In this document: piece by piece, positions 4,882 through 8,824 of the stretch | How the letters are laid out: each line of letters starts with the position of its first letter | Numbering within the stretch: the stretch's first letter is position 1 | From: Pseudomonadota bacterium | GTDB lineage: Bacteria; Pseudomonadota; Alphaproteobacteria; Elsterales; Elsteraceae | NCBI GenBank assembly: GCA_016195115.1 | Contig: JACQAI010000007.1 | Location: 1-8,824 of the forward strand | Length of the DNA: 8,824 bases | Direction: 5' to 3' | Notes under the pieces: generated by a model | The model's input: the letters and a program-made list of their open reading frames with translations, nothing else | Databases searched by the model: none | Told to the model about the DNA's origin: nothing | Position numbers and translations under genes: made by a program

Positions 4882-5991
4882 TTGCCGGCAGACGCCCCGC
4901 TCCAGACCACCCCGCTCGATGCCCTGCATCGCGGGCTCGGCGCCAAGATGGTGCCGTTCGCCGGCTACGACATGCCGGTGCAGTATCCCGCCGGCATCCT
5001 CGCCGAGCACGGCTGGACGCGCGGCCACGCCGGGCTGTTCGACGTCTCGCACATGGGCCAGGTCCGGTTGCGCGGTGCCACCGCGGCGGCCGCGCTCGAG
5101 CGCCTGGTGCCGAGCGACATCGTCGGCCTCAAGCCGCAGCGCACGCGCTACACGCTGTTCACCAACGACCAGGGCGGCATCCTCGACGACCTGATGGTGA
5201 CCAACGCCGGCGACCATCTGTTCCTGGTCGTCAATGCCGCCTGCAAGGTCGCCGATATCGCCCACCTGCAGGCCAAGATCGGCGCCGACTGCGCGGTCGA
5301 GCCGCTGCCCGACCGCGCGCTGCTGGCGCTGCAGGGCCCCGAGGCCGCCGCGGCGCTGGCGCAGCACGCGCCGGAGACTGCCACGCTCGGCTTCATGAGC
5401 TTCGCGACCGTGAGCGTCGCCGGCGTGCCGTGCTTCGTCACGCGCTCGGGCTACACGGGCGAGGACGGCTTCGAGATCTCGGTGCCCAACGACGCCGCTG
5501 AGCGGCTCGCACGGCTCCTGCTCGCCGACCCGCGGGTCAAGCCGATCGGGCTCGGCGCGCGCGATTCGCTGCGCCTCGAGGCCGGCCTCTGCCTGTACGG
5601 TCACGACATCGACACCACGACGACGCCGATCGAGGCCGATCTCGCCTGGACGATCCAGAAGCGCCGGCGCGAGGCCGGCGGCTTCCCGGGCGCCGCCGTC
5701 ATCCTCAAGCAGCTCGCCGCTGGCGCGCCCAGAAAACGTGTGGGTCTCAAGCCCGACGGCAAGGCGCCGGCGCGCGAGCACACCGCCGTCACCGCGCCGG
5801 ACGGTGCGGCGATCGGCGAGGTCACCAGCGGCGGCTTCGGCCCGACCGTCGGCGGCCCGGTCGCCATGGGTTACGTCGGCGCGCGCCACGCGGCGCCGGG
5901 CAGCGCCGTCAACCTGATCGTGCGCGACCAGCCGCGGCCCGCCGTGGTCGCGCCGCTGCCGTTCACGCCACACCGCTATCACCGCAGTTAG
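4882..5991 (+). CDS. gcvT: Glycine cleavage system T protein (aminomethyltransferase)
   Basis: This 369-residue protein is the T component. It takes the aminomethyl group from lipoylated H protein, releases ammonia and forms 5,10-methylene-tetrahydrofolate in the cytoplasm. Family markers are the N-terminal TTPLDALHRGLGAKMVPFAG region, GYDMPVQYPAGI, DVSHMGQ (54-60), NDQGGILDDLMV (95-106) with the conserved aspartate pair D102/D103, GYTGEDGFEI (190-199) and, near the C-terminus, GEVTSGGFGPTVGGPVAMGY. Length is typical for GcvT. The start is an unusual TTG at 4882, chosen from the GGAGG five bases upstream and the fit to the family N-terminus. It is the first gene of the gcv operon, directly under the tandem glycine riboswitch, and ends 17 bases before gcvH. 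Expression is therefore expected to respond to glycine. No frameshift or missing motif is seen. Confidence 0.96.
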   Translation: MPADAPLQTTPLDALHRGLGAKMVPFAGYDMPVQYPAGILAEHGWTRGHAGLFDVSHMGQVRLRGATAAAALERLVPSDIVGLKPQRTRYTLFTNDQGGILDDLMVTNAGDHLFLVVNAACKVADIAHLQAKIGADCAVEPLPDRALLALQGPEAAAALAQHAPETATLGFMSFATVSVAGVPCFVTRSGYTGEDGFEISVPNDAAERLARLLLADPRVKPIGLGARDSLRLEAGLCLYGHDIDTTTTPIEADLAWTIQKRRREAGGFPGAAVILKQLAAGAPRKRVGLKPDGKAPAREHTAVTAPDGAAIGEVTSGGFGPTVGGPVAMGYVGARHAAPGSAVNLIVRDQPRPAVVAPLPFTPHRYHRS

Positions 5992-6008
5992 AAACGCCGG
6001 AGGAAACA

Positions 6009-6386
6009 GTGAGCCAACTGAAGTTCAGCAAGGAGCACGAGTGGGTGCGCGTCGAGGGCGACGTCGCGACCGTCGGCATCACGGACTACGCCCAGGGCCA
6101 GCTCGGCGACGTCGTCTATGTCGAGCTGCCGGCGCTCGGCCGCCAAGTCGAGCAGGACAAGGAGGCCGCGGTCGTCGAGTCCGTCAAGGCGGCGTCCGAG
6201 GTCTACGCGCCGATCTCCGGCGAGGTCGTCGCGGTCAACGACAAGCTCGCCGACGCCCCCGCCACGGTCAACGAGGCGCCGACCGGCGACGGCTGGTTCT
6301 TCAAGTTGAAGATCAAGAACCCCAAGGAACTCGATGGCCTGATGGACGAGGCGGCCTACAAGACATACGTCGAGGGATTGGCCTGA
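6009..6386 (+). CDS. gcvH: Glycine cleavage system H protein (lipoyl carrier)
   Basis: This 125-residue protein, the normal H-protein length, is the mobile carrier of the system. Its lipoyl arm receives the aminomethyl group from the P protein and presents it to the T protein. The lipoylation site is K60 in VVESVKAASEVYAPISGEV (55-73), and the N-terminal SKEHEWVRVEGDVATVGITD segment (7-26) is characteristic. The start is GTG at 6009, with GGAGG at 5999-6003 five bases upstream. Its stop codon TGA overlaps the ATG of gcvPA by one base, so translation of the two is probably coupled. Confidence 0.97.
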   Translation: MSQLKFSKEHEWVRVEGDVATVGITDYAQGQLGDVVYVELPALGRQVEQDKEAAVVESVKAASEVYAPISGEVVAVNDKLADAPATVNEAPTGDGWFFKLKIKNPKELDGLMDEAAYKTYVEGLA

Positions 6387-7729
6387 TGCGCTATTTGCCG
6401 CTCACCGACACCGACCGGCGCGCCATGCTGGCGACGATCGGGGCCGCGTCCATCGATGATCTGTTCCGCGACGTGCCCCAGTTGGCATGGCTCGACAAGC
6501 CGGTCGACCTGCCGCCGCACCAGGGCGAGCTCGAGGTCGAGCGCGCGCTCGGCGCCATGGCGGCCAAGAACATCGCCGCCGGCGCGGTGCCGTTCTTCAT
6601 CGGCGCCGGCGCCTATCGCCATCACGGCCCGGCCGCGGTCGACCACATCATCCAGCGCGGCGAGTTCCTGACCTCCTACACGCCCTATCAGCCCGAGATC
6701 GCCCAGGGCACCCTGCAATATCTCTTCGAGTTCCAGACCCAGGTTGCGCTGATCACCGGCATGGATGTCGCCAACGCCTCGATGTACGACGGCTCGACCG
6801 CGTGCGCCGAGGCGGTCGCGATGGCCAACCGGGTGACCAAACGCTCCAAGGCGCTGCTCTCGGGCTCGCTGCATCCGCACTACCGCGAGGTCGTCGCGAC
6901 CCACGCCAAGTTCGTCGGCTTCACGGTCGAGGCGGCTGCGCCCGACGTCGCCGGCGCCGAGGACCTCGCGGCCGCGATCGACGACCAGACGTCGTGCGTC
7001 GTGGTGCAGAACCCCGGCTTCTTCGGCCACGTCCGCGACCTCGGCGCGCTCGGCGCGGCGGCGCGCGCCAAGGGTGCGCTGCTGGTCGTGGTGGTCACCG
7101 AGGTCGTGTCGCTCGGCGCGCTGACGCCGCCCGGCGCGATGGGTGCCGACATCGTGGTCGCCGAGGGCCAGTCGATCGGCAACGGCTTGATGTTCGGCGG
7201 CCCCTATGTCGGGCTCTTTGCGACTCGAGACCAATACGTGCGCCAGATGCCGGGCCGGCTGGTCGGCGAGACCACCGACGTCGACGGCAAGCGCGGCTGG
7301 GTCCTGACCCTGTCGACCCGCGAGCAGCACATCCGGCGCGAGAAGGCGACCTCGAACATCTGCACCAACTCGGGCCTGTGCGCGCTCGCCTTCACGGTGC
7401 ACCTGTCGCTGCTCGGCGAGGCCGGCTTCCGCGGGCTGGCGCAGCTGAACCATGCGTACGCCGTCCAGCTCGCGCAAAAGCTCGGCGCGGTGCGCGGCGT
7501 CGAGGTCGTCAACCGCACCTTCTTCAACGAGTTCACCGTGCGGCTGTCGCGCGCCGCCGCGCCGGTCGTCGACCAGCTCGCGGCGCGCCGCATCCTGGGC
7601 GGCGTGCCGGTCAGCCGGCTCTATCCCGACGCGCCCGACCTCGCGAACCTGCTGCTGGTCGCGGCGACCGAGGCGACCACGACATCGGACATGGACGCGC
7701 TCGCGCGCGCCCTCGGGGAGGTGCTGTGA
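6386..7729 (+). CDS. gcvPA: Glycine dehydrogenase (decarboxylating) subunit 1
   Basis: This 447-residue protein corresponds to the N-terminal half of the fused P protein. With subunit 2 it forms the PLP-dependent decarboxylase that removes CO2 from glycine and transfers the aminomethyl group to H-protein lipoate. Markers are FIGAGAYRHH (71-80), TSYTPYQPEIAQGTLQ (96-111), NASMYDGSTA (130-139) and, further on, the ADIVVAEGQSIGN and REQHIRREKATSNICTN segments. As expected for this half, the PLP-binding lysine motif is absent and is found in subunit 2. The ATG at 6386 shares its A with the gcvH stop; GAGGG (6372-6376), inside the end of gcvH, is the likely ribosome binding site. Its own stop overlaps the ATG of gcvPB by one base. 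Length matches the family and the gene is intact. Confidence 0.96.
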   Translation: MRYLPLTDTDRRAMLATIGAASIDDLFRDVPQLAWLDKPVDLPPHQGELEVERALGAMAAKNIAAGAVPFFIGAGAYRHHGPAAVDHIIQRGEFLTSYTPYQPEIAQGTLQYLFEFQTQVALITGMDVANASMYDGSTACAEAVAMANRVTKRSKALLSGSLHPHYREVVATHAKFVGFTVEAAAPDVAGAEDLAAAIDDQTSCVVVQNPGFFGHVRDLGALGAAARAKGALLVVVVTEVVSLGALTPPGAMGADIVVAEGQSIGNGLMFGGPYVGLFATRDQYVRQMPGRLVGETTDVDGKRGWVLTLSTREQHIRREKATSNICTNSGLCALAFTVHLSLLGEAGFRGLAQLNHAYAVQLAQKLGAVRGVEVVNRTFFNEFTVRLSRAAAPVVDQLAARRILGGVPVSRLYPDAPDLANLLLVAATEATTTSDMDALARALGEVL

Positions 7730-8824
7730 TGGATCGCTCCCAGGGACGCGTGACCAAGCTGGCGCCCGACGGCGCGAGCGCCGTCGAGACTGTGTCGGGC
7801 AATCGCGGCCTGCAGATCGAGGAGCCGTTGATCTTCGAGCAGGACGAAACCGGCCGTTGCGGCGTCGACCTGCCGGCGCCGCCGGCGATCGCCAACAAGC
7901 TCGGCGGGCTCGAGCGCAAGGCGCCGATCGGCCTGCCGGGGCTATCGGAGCCGCAGGTGGTGCGCCACTACACGCGGCTCAGCCAGCGCAATTACGGCAT
8001 CGACTCCGGGCTGTTCCCACTGGGTTCGTGCACGATGAAACACAATCCGCGGCTCAACGAGCGCATGGCGCGGCTGCCCGGCTTCGGCGACATCCACCCC
8101 TTGCAGCCGCCGTCGACCGTGCAGGGCGCGCTCGAGCTGATCCACACCCTGGCGCACTGGCTCAAGACCTTGACTGGCATGCCGGCGGTGGCGCTGGCGC
8201 CGGCCGCGGGCGCGCACGGCGAGCTCGCCGGCATCATGACGATTCGGGCCGCGCTGCACGCACGGGGCGATGCGCGCAAGAAAGTCCTGGTCCCGGAATC
8301 GGCGCACGGCACCAACCCGGCGACCGCGGCGGCGTGCGGCTACGCGGTCGAGTCGATCCCGGCGACCGCGCGGGGCCGCGTCGACCTGGCCGCGCTCAAG
8401 GCCAAGCTCGACGGCGACGTCGCCGCGATCATGATCACCAACCCGAACACCTGCGGTCTGTTCGAGACCGAGATGATCGAGATCGCCCAGGCGATCCACG
8501 ACGCCGGCGCCTTCCTCTACTGCGACGGCGCCAACTTCAACGCCATCGTCGGGCGCGTGCGCCCGGCCGACCTTGGCATCGACGTCATGCACATCAACCT
8601 GCACAAGACCTTCTCGACGCCGCACGGCGGCGGCGGCCCGGGCTCCGGGCCGATCGTGCTGGCGGCGGCGCTGGCGCCCTATGCGCCGTTGCCCTTGATC
8701 GTCGCGGAAGGCAACGCCTTCCGCCTGATCGAACGGCGCGAGGGCGAGGCCGCCCAGGCGTTCGGGCGATTGAAGGCGTTCCACGGCCAGATGGGCATGT
8801 TCGTGCGCGCGCTCAGCTACATGA
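7729..8824 (+). CDS. gcvPB: Glycine dehydrogenase (decarboxylating) subunit 2 (partial, C-terminus off window)
   Basis: An open frame runs from ATG 7729 to the right edge, giving 365 residues of a protein usually about 500 long, so roughly the last quarter is missing. It is the PLP-bearing half of the split P protein. Markers are the NRGLQIEEPLIFE segment (25-37), LERKAPIGLPGLSEP (61-75), FPLGSCTMKHNP (96-107), GAHGELAGIM (161-170), CDGANFNAIVG and the cofactor site HINLHKTFSTPHGGGGPGSG, where K293 is the expected PLP Schiff-base lysine. The ATG shares its A with the gcvPA stop, and GGAGG at 7717-7721 lies seven bases upstream, so it is translated in step with gcvPA. I read the whole frame and found no interruption. 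Confidence 0.96.
   Translation, partial: MDRSQGRVTKLAPDGASAVETVSGNRGLQIEEPLIFEQDETGRCGVDLPAPPAIANKLGGLERKAPIGLPGLSEPQVVRHYTRLSQRNYGIDSGLFPLGSCTMKHNPRLNERMARLPGFGDIHPLQPPSTVQGALELIHTLAHWLKTLTGMPAVALAPAAGAHGELAGIMTIRAALHARGDARKKVLVPESAHGTNPATAAACGYAVESIPATARGRVDLAALKAKLDGDVAAIMITNPNTCGLFETEMIEIAQAIHDAGAFLYCDGANFNAIVGRVRPADLGIDVMHINLHKTFSTPHGGGGPGSGPIVLAAALAPYAPLPLIVAEGNAFRLIERREGEAAQAFGRLKAFHGQMGMFVRALSYM

Noticed and set aside
4789..8784. Several 280-400-codon minus-strand open frames opposite gcvT, gcvPA and gcvPB
   Set aside because: All are shadows of the gcv genes caused by high GC content; none shows a recognisable domain or a supported start.

Overview
The window is GC-rich double-stranded DNA, packed with genes and strongly biased to G/C at third codon positions. 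A split glycine decarboxylase (gcvPA plus gcvPB), a tandem glycine riboswitch ahead of gcvT, and an inverted pair of the 'GTCATCCCGGCGAAAGCCGGGATCC' kind of palindrome all fit an alphaproteobacterium, perhaps Rhodospirillales-like. That placement is inference; no rRNA or other marker gene is present.

Layout. (1) 1-2005, minus strand: the N-terminal 668 residues of a molybdopterin-binding large subunit of the xanthine dehydrogenase / CO dehydrogenase (CoxL-like) family, running off the left edge. (2) 2117-3894, plus strand, divergent from it: a vicinal-oxygen-chelate (VOC/glyoxalase-fold) protein followed by a group A FAD-dependent aromatic-hydroxylase-type monooxygenase. (3) 3895-4094: a 200-base gap holding a perfect 31-base inverted repeat of two REP-like hairpins, then a short hairpin that touches the ribosome binding site of the next gene. 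(4) 4095-4553: a DUF1203 protein of unknown function. (5) 4554-4881: a 328-base leader with a two-aptamer glycine riboswitch, a large nested hairpin and the gcvT ribosome binding site. (6) 4882-8824: gcvT-gcvH-gcvPA-gcvPB, the last truncated by the right edge.

How the genes work together. The gcv genes encode the T, H and P proteins of the glycine cleavage system. P protein decarboxylates glycine and passes the aminomethyl group to the lipoyl arm of H protein; T protein releases ammonia and forms 5,10-methylene-tetrahydrofolate. The riboswitch presumably turns the operon on when glycine is abundant. Gene spacing is very tight (17 bases, then two 1-base overlaps), so coupled translation is likely. 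The left half (molybdenum hydroxylase, VOC protein, FAD monooxygenase) looks like part of a catabolic or oxidative module whose substrate cannot be read from the sequence.

The genes belong to known families. The least expected structure is in the gcv leader: a perfect 13-base complementarity between RNA 5' of aptamer 1 and the inter-aptamer linker, and a short copy of an aptamer 2 stem strand beside the gcvT Shine-Dalgarno. Both suggest specific, testable refolding. I see no evidence of a wholly new system, mobile element, CRISPR array, tRNA or rRNA.
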